64,000 nucleotides of DNA from positions 310,001 to 374,000 of the forward strand of contig JABYQN010000012.1 in NCBI GenBank assembly GCA_022606135.1, read 5' to 3'. The DNA comes from Fomes fomentarius (taxonomy: Eukaryota > Basidiomycota > Agaricomycetes > Polyporales > Polyporaceae). The first letter of the stretch is position 1, and each line of letters starts with the position of its first letter. Position numbers and translations under genes: made by a program. Positions 24,083-35,339 of the stretch are shown in pieces. The notes under the pieces were generated by a model. It ran no database searches and had not been told where the DNA came from. It worked only from the letters and a program-made list of their open reading frames with translations.

Positions 24083-26271
24083 TTCCTTGAGGCTATTGTA
24101 TCGTGCGGAACACGAAAATTTGAACGGAGCGCTTGTACAAATATAATGACGTTGATGGCGGACTTGACAGTATTAACACTCCGCTACTATGGGTATCTCC
24201 GAGTAAGTAAGCTTATGGAGCGTATTATTCCTGGAGATCTTTCCCAGCGACATCGCTACGCTGGATGTTCTGGGGTACAAATTACATACCGTGGTCACAC
24301 AGTACTATGGAATTTTCTTGAGATATCATAAAGCCTGACCGCACTCACAGTGAGCAGCTACTTAGTAAGTGTATCCGGATGCAACAGCCATCTCAGCATC
24401 GAGATGGACGCCGGAAATTTCCGAGCACTAGTCGGTTCTGACAGTGATATTGATCCCTTCTCCGTCACCATCTGGGTGTAGCTATATGACTCTTCCGACA
24501 TGTTAGGGTTTGAGCTCACTAGGCATCGATGCTTTTGTAGGCCTTGCAAGCATCACTCATACCTATTCGATCCCTCAGGGCACCCTTTACCCTTCAGCCT
24601 GTCGGACGATCCTGTGCCCCGACACAAGTTGTTGCGTCCAAGTTGACCGCGAGGAATCACGCCTTTAGGATTATCACTTACATTGGGTGAGCATCTTGAA
24701 CGGACGTGCTTGGACCTCGCGGTACTAGTCTCCCTGATCGGCGTGACTAGCATGACCTATGGAGGACTTCGGCGGAGAGATATGACCTGGCCAATTCTAT
24801 GAACGAGTCAGTATCACTCCTCTTCGCGTAGCCTACCGTAACGCTGATCTCTGAGTTGCTTCTGTGGACGTTTCTTCATTATCACGTCTGGGCAACGCCG
24901 CCGAAGTCGGATCACAGACCTCTCATGGGCGTCCAGAACGTGTTATATCCGCTCTAATCCCACCGTTGCCTTCAATGCTCCGTGTATCAACTCCTGTTAT
25001 TATCGCCGCCGATAGCCCGTCAACGGCCCTGCTTACCCATGGACCTCCCGTACTCGCCATGGGTGCATGAATGGTGCGTTTTCTGCCTTGGTCTATACTC
25101 GGTCAAATGAGCGCAGGTCCACTCGATTGTGAAGATACCCTAATCAGCTGTCGAGGAACCCTCTTGTGGGCAAACTACGAGCTCGGGGATATCATCGTGC
25201 GTCTCGGACGGTCGACTTGGAGTGCCTAGATGAAATGCAATCCATCCCCCAAAATTACCGAGTCTCTTCTTGCGCCTGATACAAATAACTGCGCACCGCA
25301 CATATTCCACGGTCAATTGAGTCGACCAGGTGATTCCGGCATCAGGCTTCGATAAGACGGTCGCGATGCGCTCGGTGCTCCCTCAATTCTTGCCTGTGGG
25401 CGTTCACATCCCCTAATGATTGTGAATCCAGCGTTATTCTTCCGCTGTGATTGAGGTTATGCACGTATCGTGGCGCTGGTCGCCATCGTCTGGCATGTGG
25501 TCGTACCCAGCCTAACATCTGGTCGTCAATATGTCAGCGCGGTCTCACCGAGGTCATCACTTCATAGCGCCGAAGATGAGGTGTGAAGGATATCAAAAGC
25601 AACAACGGATTGGGATTACACGATTCTCTCGATGTTGTCCTCGGTGACGTAGAGTGATTGTCCTTGATGGTTTCTTCATCGCGTATGCGCATGTCTGTCT
25701 ATTAGGCATACGCCTACACCTCCATATCTATGACGTATGGTGGACGCGGGGGTGTACCCCCATTAGTATGCACGAACGCTGACAATTCCCGCAGTATGCT
25801 TCTCTTCTCGAAGACGTACGAACGCCTAGCATCAGAGGAATGTTGGCATTGTAAATTCTTCGCGACTCCGAATCCTGTACGGGGCACCATCCTCTTTGTA
25901 GAGACTCCCTTCTTCACGGTACCATCTGGTGAGCATGAGAACTTTTCTAGCTTGAAAGCCGACTCTCGCCCACCATTGACTAAAGTTGTCAAAGTTGGCA
26001 TCAATACCCACGACCGCTGCACACGGTTCGTGATTCGAAGCATCAGGGATTACGCCAAATAGTGAGTGATAGGTCACTATCTGACAATCTCAGCGCGAAT
26101 CCTGCTACGTTGCCTTCACGGAATGCCTACGCAAATCGTTAGAAGTTTACGAAGCCCCGACGTACTGCGGATGTTGCTTGTGCTATATAATTGCCTCCGA
26201 CACATGGGATTCTCCACCAGCCTCTTCTTCTTCGTTCCCTATCTTTGGTTGCGTCGACTGTCCCTCACGCC
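24083..26271. other. Long intergenic region, no gene seen
   Basis: About 2.2 kb upstream of reductase copy 1. One plus-strand open stretch of 110 codons (25730-26062) is not recognised and has a mirror open stretch on the other strand, so it is not supported as a gene. Confidence 0.5.
26184..26190 (+). promoter_or_regulatory. TATA box of reductase copy 1
   Basis: TATATAA 82 bases upstream of the ATG at 26272, followed by a CT-rich leader (CAGCCTCTTCTTCTTCG). Confidence 0.6.
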
Positions 26272-29200
26272 ATGTCCTCCCTCCAGAACGCTCCCAGCTT
26301 CTACAACCCAACGGTGAAAACCTGGCAAGGGCAGAACAGCACCACTTTTAAACGCCCCGAATTCGACACCAAGCTCACTGTCCCTCAACTCTTCGAGTAC
26401 CATGCGAAGAACAGCCCGAACCACGAAGTCTTCGTCTACGTCGACGACGACAAGGTGGAGCACGCTATCCACTTCCCGGAGGTCTACCGTGGCATTCAGA
26501 AGTCCGCAACGATTGTCTCGGAGCACTACACCCGCCTCTCTGATTACTATGCGAAGGCACAAGAGGGCAAGAGCGAGCTCGAGCCCCCAGTTATTGGTAT
26601 CCTCGCATCAACAGGTCTGTATCTTCATCACCCTCTCTCGCACTCGCCCTGACAATTGCTGGCTTGTATATACCAGACAACATCTCGTTCTACACCTTCA
26701 AAGTCGGGATCATGTACCTCGGGCTGACGCCCTTCCCGATCTCGATCCGCAACTCCGCCATCGCCGTCGCGCATCTCGTAACGAAGACGGGCGTTAAACA
26801 GATGTTCGTGACCGGGGACGGAGCGATGCAGCGCCTGGCACGCGAGGCCAACGAGATCCTTGCCAAGGACGGGCTCGAATTTGAGGTGCTTCCCATGCCG
26901 CTATTCGAGGACCTCTACGGCCCTGGCGGCGACGACAACCTCGTGCCCATGCACCCCAATCTTACTCCCGAGAGGAAATGCATCATTCTTCACTCGTCTG
27001 GTCAGTATTTAGTACTACCACTGAAGCGCAACTCGAGCGTAGCTGCATTTGCGCCACCGCCGAGTTCCCGCGTAGTCAATATGAATGATGCTAACACGGA
27101 TCTGATATGTCATAGGATCTACTGCGTTCCCGAAGCCGATCCGCTTCATGGACAAGACCCTGCGGCAGTGGGGAACATTTGTTTGTGAGTACATGCGGTG
27201 CATGTGGGATGGTCAGCAATTGCTAATGCTTCTCTCCTCCAGACTTCGGTGATGTCGATTTCTGCAACGTCCGTGTTGCCGGCCAGCCGAACCCTATGTT
27301 CCGTACGTGTCCACTTCGCTGTTACCCGTGCTCCTGTGACTGATCGCCAACTCGGTTGTATTACGTCTGACAGACATCATGGGTACCCTCATGATCGCCT
27401 GGACGGCGAGTAATCACGCTGTCACTCTACGCATAGGTGACTTACGCTATACGACTTAGATCTACGATGGGATGACCTGGACCATGTTCAAACCTACCAC
27501 CCCTCCAGTGTTGCCGACGCCCGAGGCATTCCTCGACTCTCTCTTCGCGACCCGCAGTGAGATCGTATATTGTGTCCCTGCATTCGTCGAGGTAGGTTGT
27601 ACCCTCTAGAACCTCGCCCGAACGATGCAGTAATTGCATATGCAGGCGTGGGCACAGAACCCTGACAACATGGCCAAGATCAAGACGCTTCGTGCCATTG
27701 TGGGTGTTTCCACGGTATCCTGCGTTGCAGCCTAGACGGACAATTTGCTGTTTGGTAGATCTACGCCGGCGCACCCATGAACAAGCAGATCGGTGACCGT
27801 ATCACTGCTGAAGATATTGCGCTTATACCATTCTACGGTCTGTGCGTATCCATTCCTGATTCTCTTTTCAAATCGTTACTCCAGTTGTGGTCTGCATGAA
27901 TTTGGGAATGGTTCTGTTAACATATCACTTTCTTGGTAGGACCGAGATTGGTGCTGTGGTGCGCCTCATCCCGGACCCGAAGACAATGGATAAGCCCGAG
28001 TGGGACTACTTCGAGATCTCACCACACATGGACGTGCGGCTCATCCCTCAGGAGGGCCGCCCCGGCCTTTACGAGCCCGTTGCGTTCGTGAGTCTCCTGT
28101 TGTCTGCCGAATAGCATGTTTGCGCAAACGCTGAGGGCATGACGTGCTCCGCATGGTGCAGGAATCTCCGTACAACACGCCGAACGTGTTCAACGCAGTC
28201 ATCGATGGACGTCCTGCGTATGCGACCAGTGATCTCCTGCAAGTGCATCCGACGAAGCCTCACCTCTTCCGTGTCTTCGGCCGTGTTGACGACCAGCTGA
28301 TGCTCTCGACTGGTGAGAAGACGAACCCTGCGCCATTAGGTAAGAGTGACAACCCTGGTACTCTTCCAAGTGTTGGAGGACGCTGACTTGCAAACAGAGG
28401 CCATCCTGATGGAAGACCCGAATGTTTTCGCGTGTCTCATGTTCGGGCGCGGTCGGTTCCAGAATGGAGTGCTCATCCAGCCGGAGGAGCCGGTCGACCC
28501 AAGCGACGAGGTTGTGCTTGAGGCATACAGGAACAAGATATGGTACGGCCATCATCTCTTCTGTTGCAGGGAGAATGCTGTTCAAACAACTTTGCATAGG
28601 CCTTCTATCGAGAAGATGAATGCATACGCACCATCGCACTCTCGCATCTTCAAGGAGGCACGCTACTTGTAGTCCAATGAGTGGATGATGCGTTAACAGA
28701 CCTTGTCTTACTATAGATGATCATGTTGACCAAGCCCAGGAAGCCGCTTGAATACACCGCCAAGGGTACACCCCGTCGGCAGGTCTGTATCAATGCATAC
28801 TCTGAGGAGATCGAGGAACTCTACAAGCGAGTAGAGGAGTCCTCCCAGGTGGACATTATCCCGCCCCAAGACTGGTCCCCAGAGGCCGTGCACACGTACA
28901 TTGGCGAGGTCGTCAGGAAGGTGTTGAAGAACCCAGAACTCAAGGACAGTGACGATCTCTTTCAGCAAGGCTGCGACAGGTACGTTGCGCTTGGCTTGCC
29001 GTTCAAATTCAACCAAGTGCTCAGCTTCGTTCAGTCTGCAAGCCACTTGGATCCGTAACACGACGCTCCATGCGCTCCGCTCATCCTCTAACGTTAAGAT
29101 CCATGACATCCCGCCCAACTTTGTGTACACGAACCACACCATCTCTGCCCTCGCCGCGTATATCTCTGGTCTCTTCTCTGGAAAGACCCTGGACAAGGAT

Positions 29201-30665
29201 GCGGAGCGCGCCGCGAGCATTGAGCGCATGCGGGAGTTCCTGGAAAAGTACAGCCAAGACCTCGAGCGTCGCTTCCCGGAGAAGCTCACCAATGGTCACG
29301 CTGTGCCTAATGGTGACGTGAAGGCGGCGGCATCGGAGACCGTGCTTGTCACAGGCACCACGGGCCGTCTAGGCTCACACCTCCTCGCGCAGCTGCTTGC
29401 GCGCGAGGATGTTGTGAGGGTATATGCTCTCAACCGTGAGTCATCGGGCTCTGTCGAGAAGCTGCAGCAACGCTCGCGCGGCGCGTTCGTGCAATGGGGC
29501 CTCAACGAGTCTCTGCTGGATAGCGGGAAAGTGTCATTCCATGCTGCAGACCTCGCGAAGCCTTACTTTGGCTTGGGTGAGAACCTGTACGAGGAGGTGA
29601 GAGCATTACATCGTCATGGAGAATTAATTTTCTGATCTAGCATAGTTGAGGAATAGCGTGACTCAAATCATCCACAACGGTGAGTGCTTTTATATCCCTC
29701 AGCATCGCGTCGCAAATTGACTGTGCATCTTTCAGCATGGCGTGTGGACTTCAACGTCGCCCTGCCATCGTTCGAACCTCTCCTCGCTGGCGCGCGCAGA
29801 CTAATCGACCTCGCGCTGAATTCGACAATTCCTGGTGGACCCCGCGCCCTCTTCGTCAGCTCTATCTCTTCGATGCGCAGTACGTTCCCTATCATGAGTG
29901 ACCATGGTCCGATACCAAACCTGATGTTCACAACCCAGACCACGTTGACCCCACACCTGCTGAGGAGACTATCGACACCCAACCTGACATGGCATACGGT
30001 GGAGGCTATCCCGAAAGCAAGTGGGTTACGGAGCAGCTCTTCGCCCGCGCAGCGAGGACAACCGGGCTCAGGACGACCTCCGTCCGTGTCGGGCAGGTAA
30101 GCGGTGACCAGCGCACCGGCGGTTGGAACACGACGGAGTGGGTCGCTGCTCTCGTCCGCGTGAGCCAACGTCTCGGCTGCATCCCATTGAAGGACGAGGT
30201 CTGTACATTCTTCGCTATGCTTGGCATCTAGCAGGTCGCTCATCTACTCTACAGGAGATCACCTGGACTGCAGTCGACGTCGTCGCGGCAACGCTGCAAG
30301 AGATGGTCTATTCAAACGAGCTCGCACTGCACCTCATCAGCCCGAAGCCCGTGCCGTGGAACTCCGTGTTCGAGCCCATCGCCGAGCGGCTGGGTGTCCC
30401 CGCTGTCCCATACGAGCAGTGGGTTGAGCGTCTTGACAAGGCAGCGGCAGAGGCGAGCAAGGGCCCGGGTGTGGAGCAGCACGAAGCGGCGTACAACCTC
30501 GTAACCTTCTTCAAGACCGCGGGTATGGGCGGTTCGAAAGGCCCGCTGAGTACCGCGAAGGCGGTGCGCGTCTCCAAATCGCTCGCGAACGTCAAGCCGC
30601 TCGACAAAGAGGACGCGCTACACTATGTGGAGTTCTGGGGCAAGGTCGGCCATCTGAAGCTGTGA
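26272..30665 (+). CDS. A-T-R carboxylate reductase (NRPS-like), copy 1, apparently complete
   Basis: NRPS-like enzyme that activates a carboxylic acid as its adenylate, loads it on a carrier Ser and reduces it with NADPH to the aldehyde (family knowledge); the substrate is unknown. The adenylation domain starts with MSSLQNAPSFYNP and has the A3-like ILHSSGSTAFPKPI across an intron. IPFYGLTEIGAVVRLIP and VFGRVDDQLMLSTGEKTNPA follow. The carrier domain has DSDDLFQQGCDSLQATWIRN with the attachment Ser directly after an intron. The reductase domain opens with VLVTGTTGRLGSHLLAQLL (nucleotide-binding Gly motif). It has YALNRESSGS, FVSSISSM, the YPESKW catalytic Tyr-Lys pair and a C-terminal WGKVGHLKL. 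More than ten introns are implied; one near 27406 starts with GC instead of GT. Copy 2 (50765-52464) is nearly identical in its shared part; copy 3 is more diverged. Confidence 0.88.
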
Positions 30666-30896
30666 GCGGCGACTACTGGGGTGCAGACGTTCGGGGGTTC
30701 GGTTGCAGTGTACGTTAACGAAGCGAGGCGTGAGATGAAACTTATTCGTTCGCTTTCATGTTGTATGATCCTGTATAGGCATAGAGGTTCTGTAGAATGT
30801 GTAAAATCGTGTGACCGGACTTGCGGCGAGAATTCAGTGGACAGAGAAAACAAGCAGAGAGATTCCTAATTAATGTCACTATGTTATTCAAGCATC

Positions 30897-31859
30897 TTTT
30901 GATAGACATAGAATGCGGGTGTGTGCAGTAGGTCAGGAGGTGCGAGAGTCCGGTCGTGCGGACACAAGGGGAGCCGAGTGGGTGAGATGGAGAGAGGAGA
31001 GGAGAGTGGTGTGTGGACTAGTGATGTAGGATAGCGTCGGAATGCCTGGGACAGGCCCGGGAGTCGAATAGAATAGTGTCGAATGTCGCTGAGGGTGTCG
31101 AGAGTCGATGCCGAGGGTCTGTAGGACGTGAGTCGAGTGTCGAGGATCGACGGAGAGACCGTCGAGAGTCGGAAGTCGAAAGTCGAGAGTCGAAAGGCGC
31201 AGTACGGAGGTCGATAGTCGGATACGGGGGAAAACTATCTTGTATTCGAGTGTACCGTACCACAGCTTAGATATCTACAGGAGACCAACGCCAGGGATAG
31301 CGACGGAAAGAGCTGGAATGGTGCGGGGGAGTGAAGGGTACGGCAGGTTGTAGGCGACGACGAACGAGCTGTGATGCGTCGAGTTCTCACAGCGAGAGGA
31401 GATCTACAGTAACTATCGTAGGGAGTAGCTCTTTACAGGTACGGTAATGTAGATAAACGGCTGTATGTATGTGCGAGATGGGGCAGGAAAGGGTCGAAGG
31501 GCGGGCGGTAGCGGATGACTGCAGGGGGCGTCGGGCGAGCGTTCAAGCTGAGGCTCGTCGGTGAGTAGTTCGGGATGGCCGTAGCCGAGCGGTTGTTTCG
31601 ACGATCGTCGTCACCGACCGTGAAGGTCTGTCGCATCATCGCGTGCGGGACCGGCTTGTCTCAGCAAGACCGTTCGCTCTTGTTCGAGACAATTCCAGGG
31701 CGCGAACTGTTTGTGTGTTGCGTCGGCTAATCGGTAGGTATGGAGGATGGCGGCAGGGCGCGTCGTCAGCAGGGAGTCGTGGTGGTGCGAAGAAGAAATG
31801 CGATGGCGCTTGTCGGCGCGCGCTTCGATTACCGAATGCGGCGCAGCCATGCGCGATAC
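30897..31859. mobile_element. About 960-base insertion absent from the duplicate locus
   Basis: The 3' flank of reductase copy 1 matches that of copy 2 up to AAGCATCT (30890-30897) and again from GCATCACTGTGATAGCAAAG (31860 on). At copy 2 these are contiguous (AGCATCTGTGATAG, 52721-52734). The intervening DNA is thus an insertion on the left or an exact loss on the right. Imperfect direct repeats of about 16 bases (GCATCTTTTGATAGACA and GCATCACTGTGATAGCAA) flank it, like a long target duplication. No transposase or reverse transcriptase motif was found, so the class is unknown. Confidence 0.5.
31075..31205. repeat. Degenerate GTCGAG/AGTCG repeat
   Basis: GTCGAGAGTCG-like units recur about ten times (GTGTCGAATGTCG, GTGTCGAGAGTCG, GAGTCGAGTGTCGAGG, CCGTCGAGAGTCGGAAGTCG). 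Spacing is irregular and drifts, consistent with an old tandem array inside the insertion. Confidence 0.7.
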
Positions 31860-31955
31860 GCATCACTGTGATAGCAAAGCGCTCGGGCAGGGATTTAGAC
31901 ACCATCGCATCGGAGCGGTCGTCCAGCTTTGCGAAGCGCTACAAACTAGGTCTTC
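31860..31955 (+). repeat. End of the segmental duplication (left copy)
   Basis: Matches 52728-52818: GATAGCAAAGCGCTCGGG, then CACACCATCG-like and GAAGCGCTA...ACTAGGTC. Similarity stops just before the retrotransposon cluster on this side, so this is the outer limit of the duplicated HNH-reductase unit. Confidence 0.65.
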
Positions 31956-32655
31956 GCACTACATGCAACTGCCACAAACATGTGACGTGATTGGCTGGTG
32001 AAAATTCTGCTTGGTCTTACCTATGTCGGGTATTTCACTGAGCAAGATGGGATAACCTTCCCAAGTAAATGTTGTTCGGGACATTGGAGAACAATCACAG
32101 TAAGTATTACAAAAGTTATTTTAGTTGTGAAAGTCAAAGCTAACAAATCGCGAGGTTGCGAGTTTGAATCCCCTTGCCCCCGCCCTCGGTTGTTGCTTGG
32201 TGCCCGAGGTTCCACCCCCCTGATTACATCACGGCGTGGAAGGGTATCTGGGACCTACCAGAACCTAGTAATGTGCATCCAACATGCCGGGTCACTTAGG
32301 GGTTTTTGGCAAAGCTATCCAGGCTTTGGCCCTGCCGAGCAATCACAATCCAACCATTGGCATAGCCCGGCCAACCTGCCCCAGGCTGCGGCATGGGAAA
32401 CTGTGGCAGTGTCTGGCCTGTGCACAACTGGACCGAGGAGCAGATGTAACCAATGGCAGTGGGCTTGGCTTTGGGAGGCCTAGGGCAAATAAGTCTGGGC
32501 CCAGGATGTCCGGAATGACAGTTGTGGGAGCAGTTTAGAAGGAGTGTCACGCACCCCCAGGATCACACTGTGTGTATGATTAATTACAATTAGTGCTACT
32601 GCGCCTAGTGCAAGCCCTTACCAATTAGTGATAACCCATGCTAGAGTATGCCATA
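31956..32655. other. Repeat-like non-coding DNA
   Basis: Lower-complexity DNA between the duplicated unit and the LTR cluster, without coding signals. It contains a tRNA T-loop-like string (GAGTTTGAATCCCC, about 32160) without a matching stem. It is probably decayed transposon sequence. Confidence 0.35.
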
Positions 32656-33089
32656 TGATGAAGTCTGACCTGTGAAGGCAAGAGTTGCAATGACTAGTAG
32701 ACACACAGACCGATGAGTCCTCAGTCAGTGAGCAAAGACTATAATCATAAAGAGATAAGTACCTAGTAGACATGCAGACAGACGAGCTATAGATACTAAG
32801 TAAGTAAGAACATATTGAAGCAAGCGGATTGAGCATGCGAGAGAGCAGGGAAGCGAGCAACAATAGGATTGATTCATGTTTGTACCAAGGGGCAAACACG
32901 TAAGAAATACAGAGTGATGCGCGAGCCTTATAAGTAACTTAAAGGAATGTAAATGACCAAATCAGGACATAACTAAGGTACCAATAAGTCTGTAAGCAGT
33001 AACATACAGGGGCTTATCATACAATGATAGGGTATTGTCTGGGCCAGATGCACCATCAGTCGTACTCGGAAAAACTCATGTTCCAACAG
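32656..33089 (-). mobile_element. Diverged, inverted Copia-family LTR or LTR fragment
   Basis: It begins TGATGAAGTCTGACCTGTGAAGG, the reverse complement of the Copia LTR 3' end with changes. It repeats ACTCAGTCAGTGAGCAAAGACT-like and CATGCAGACAGACGAGCTAT, and ends CATGTTCCAACA, as a reversed LTR should end. The middle differs from the intact LTR, so it is an older or related copy. Confidence 0.55.
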
Positions 33090-33202
33090 AGCATAGAGCA
33101 TATAGTAGAACAAAGTACTTACTCCTCAGTCAGTGAGCAAAGACTGAGGAGATGAAGCCCTGAAGGTCCCTCCTTATATACTGTACAGGAGCTGCATGAG
33201 TA
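33090..33202 (-). mobile_element. 3' part of an older inverted Copia LTR (insertion target)
   Basis: Reads GAGCATAGAGCATATAGTA, CTTACTCCTCAGTCAGTGAG, TCCTTATATACTGTACAGG and AGCTGCATGAGTA. This is the reverse complement of the inner part of the LTR at 33203-33727. It ends in GAGTA (33198-33202), directly abutting the TG of the Copia 5' LTR. The matching remainder lies at 46096-46394, across the element. Confidence 0.75.
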
Positions 33203-33727
33203 TGTTGGAATTACTATGGACTATGGACTATAGACGCACATTAGGTGCTTATGGGCACAGCATTTTCTTTGGCTATGTTTCCTTCTTACCTGATATGGTA
33301 CACTCAATACTGTACTTATATGGTTATCAGTTCTCACTTTGTCCAGTCCATTCCGGTGCGTTCTACACTGCTCCAGATAGTTGTAGATAGTCTTGGATGT
33401 GTCCATGTGACCATCTCTAGCACTTTCTACACCCTTCTCTTTGTTCTGTCTGAGTCATCGCTCCACCTTTCTTACTCATTGTTGGTTCACTCTGACTCAG
33501 ACATATCACATGCTCTCCTTTCTGTCGCTTACTCATGCAGCTCCTGTACAGTATATAAGGAGGGACTTTCAGGGCTTTGTCTCCTCAGTCTTTGCTCACT
33601 GACTGAGGAGTAAGTACTTCGTTTTACTATATGCTCTATGCTCTTACTTACATAGTACCTATAGCTCGTCTGTCTGCATGTCTACTAGTTGTTGCGACTC
33701 TTGCCTTCACAGGTTCAGACTTCATCA
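33203..33727 (+). repeat. Copia 5' LTR
   Basis: 525 bases from TGTTGGAATTAC to CAGACTTCATCA, with TG...CA ends. A TATATAA at 33552-33558 is the likely core promoter. It is followed by a paired stem-like string TCCTCAGTCTTTGC...CTGACTGAGGA, which could fold in the transcript leader. The primer-binding region GGTTATGAGCCC follows directly at 33728. Confidence 0.88.
33552..33558 (+). promoter_or_regulatory. TATA box in the Copia 5' LTR
   Basis: TATATAA inside GTACAGTATATAAGGAGGG. The same element appears in opposite orientation in the inverted LTR copies. Confidence 0.55.
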
Positions 33728-33739
33728 GGTTATGAGCCC
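33728..33739 (+). promoter_or_regulatory. Putative primer-binding site of the Copia element
   Basis: GGTTATGAGCCC lies immediately after the 5' LTR. Copia elements prime minus-strand synthesis here; the priming tRNA cannot be named from the sequence alone. Confidence 0.4.
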
Positions 33740-34253
33740 TGAGCTCTGCCATTGTTAGTCGTCACTTTGCGTGTGCCCCATCCTCTCAACAACTTCTATC
33801 CTCGTGCTCTTCCTCCATCTTTCCCTAACTCTTGACTGTGCCCACCAACACTGCTGCCAGGGGACATTCCTGCGCTCGTGACGCAGCCCTGAGCGCTTTT
33901 GTAGTCAGCTATCTACTAGTATCTTTGTACAACCTTTGGTGCTTTCGAGGCACGCAGGTGTTCAGGTATCCCTCAGCCAGGCCACGCACTTGTGCCCGCC
34001 AGCTGTTGTATCTGGGGTGCTTAACACCTTAGGACCGGAGGACAACTGTTTGGACCCTCCTTATGATACTCTTTTGATACCTAGCTTAGAATAGTTTTCT
34101 TGGGCACAGTTGGCAACTTCTATCCTTAGCATCGGCATACCCAGCTTGCTGGTGTTCAAGGTTCACCTCAACAGGTGTCCACATCTACCGTTGCCTTTGC
34201 ACGAGGCTTATTACCCAAATCATTGCACTTCCTGAACCTTTCGCATCGACATA

Positions 34254-35339
34254 GTGGCTTCGTCGAGCGACAAATTCGACTGTAGTCACTCCTTTCACCA
34301 GTACAACACCAGTGAACAGAAGGGCCTCTGGGACGAAGAAGAGAGTGACTGGTATAACTGCAATAGACAACTGTGTCCTAACCAGAAGTCTGAAGTAGTA
34401 CAACCAGACAACTGCAATGTTCCAACAGACTATATCGCTCCTGCTCCTGGACAAACTTGTCTACCAGACACATCAGACACATCTTCCTCAGTATCATCTT
34501 CTTCATCGTCTCAAGGCAAAGTTGAACATATACTTGCCCCACCATCACCTGTTGTCGACGTTCCTCTATCCCCTCAATCTCCTCAATCTATCTCTTCTTC
34601 TTCAGTCTCTCCTATCGCATCTGTCTCTCCTCTCGCTCTAGAAACTCCTCTCCCACCATCTCGATCTCCTTCTCCACCAACACCCTCTCTACCTGCTTTT
34701 GATCTCATCGTCAACCCTCCTCAGCACAACTCAACCGACTTTATCTACTTGTTCACCATGTCGGAAGGCGGTGTTGAAAAGAATCTTCCTCAGCTCACTG
34801 GGCAGGAAGGTTACAAGGAATGGGCTCATCAGATGAAGGGTTATCTGATGATGATCAATGCTTGCGAGCTTACAGAAGGGACGGAGACTGCTCCTGGTAC
34901 TGATGCTACCAACGAGGAAAAGAAGGACTGGAGGAAGAGAAATGCTCGCGCTTGCGGCATCCTCATGTACAAGACTAGTACTGAGGTTGCAAAGTGCTAT
35001 GAGAGAAAGAGTATGGCACATGGCATCTGGACCACTCTCAATATGATGTATGAGAAGACAGACAATGGGTACAGTTTCTCTCGCTTTGAGGAACTGCTCA
35101 ACTACCCAAAGTTTGTTGAGAACAAGTCTATTGTCGATCAAGTCCAGACGTTCATTGGCCGTATCAATGAGTTAACGTCTGACAACAAGAATACCCTCGC
35201 CAAGCACATCAAGGTCTACTGGCTATTCTCTAAAATGCCTGAGTCGTATCGCCTGTTGATTTCCACCATCCTCCACACTACAGCAGAAGCTGACTTGACA
35301 CTTGACAACGTCAAGCCTAAGCTGAAGCTTGAGGATTAA
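34254..35339 (+). pseudogene. Copia Gag, with an upstream Cys-rich extension
   Basis: A conventional Gag start is at 34758 (CACCATG, MSEGGVEKNLPQLTG). UBN2-like Gag motifs follow: YKEWAHQMKGYLMMINA, MAHGIWTTLNMMYE, FSRFEELLNYPKF, LTSDNKNTLAKHIKVYWLFS and MPESYRLLISTIL. The frame is also open upstream to 34254, which is a GTG, not an ATG. It encodes HSFHQYNTSEQKGLW, EEESDWYNCNRQLCPN and a Ser/Pro-rich linker. The C-x4-C-P-N motif recurs in the Gypsy element. A TAA at 35337-35339 interrupts the frame; CAA to TAA would explain it. The zinc knuckle lies beyond it. Confidence 0.75.

Noticed and set aside
25714..26062. Overlapping 110-codon frames on both strands
   Set aside because: Mirror open frames without family motifs or codon bias; no start context or partner exons.
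31075..31205. GTCGAG repeats considered as a CRISPR array
   Set aside because: Units are short, irregular and degenerate with no spacer structure, and the genome is fungal.
32150..32185. tRNA B-box-like string GAGTTTGAATCCCC, possible SINE
   Set aside because: The T stem does not pair, the box has T for the invariant C, and no A box is found at the right distance.
33245..33613. 122-codon open frame repeated at 46017-46385 on the other strand
   Set aside because: Both lie wholly within Copia LTR sequence; the duplication reflects the LTR, not a gene.
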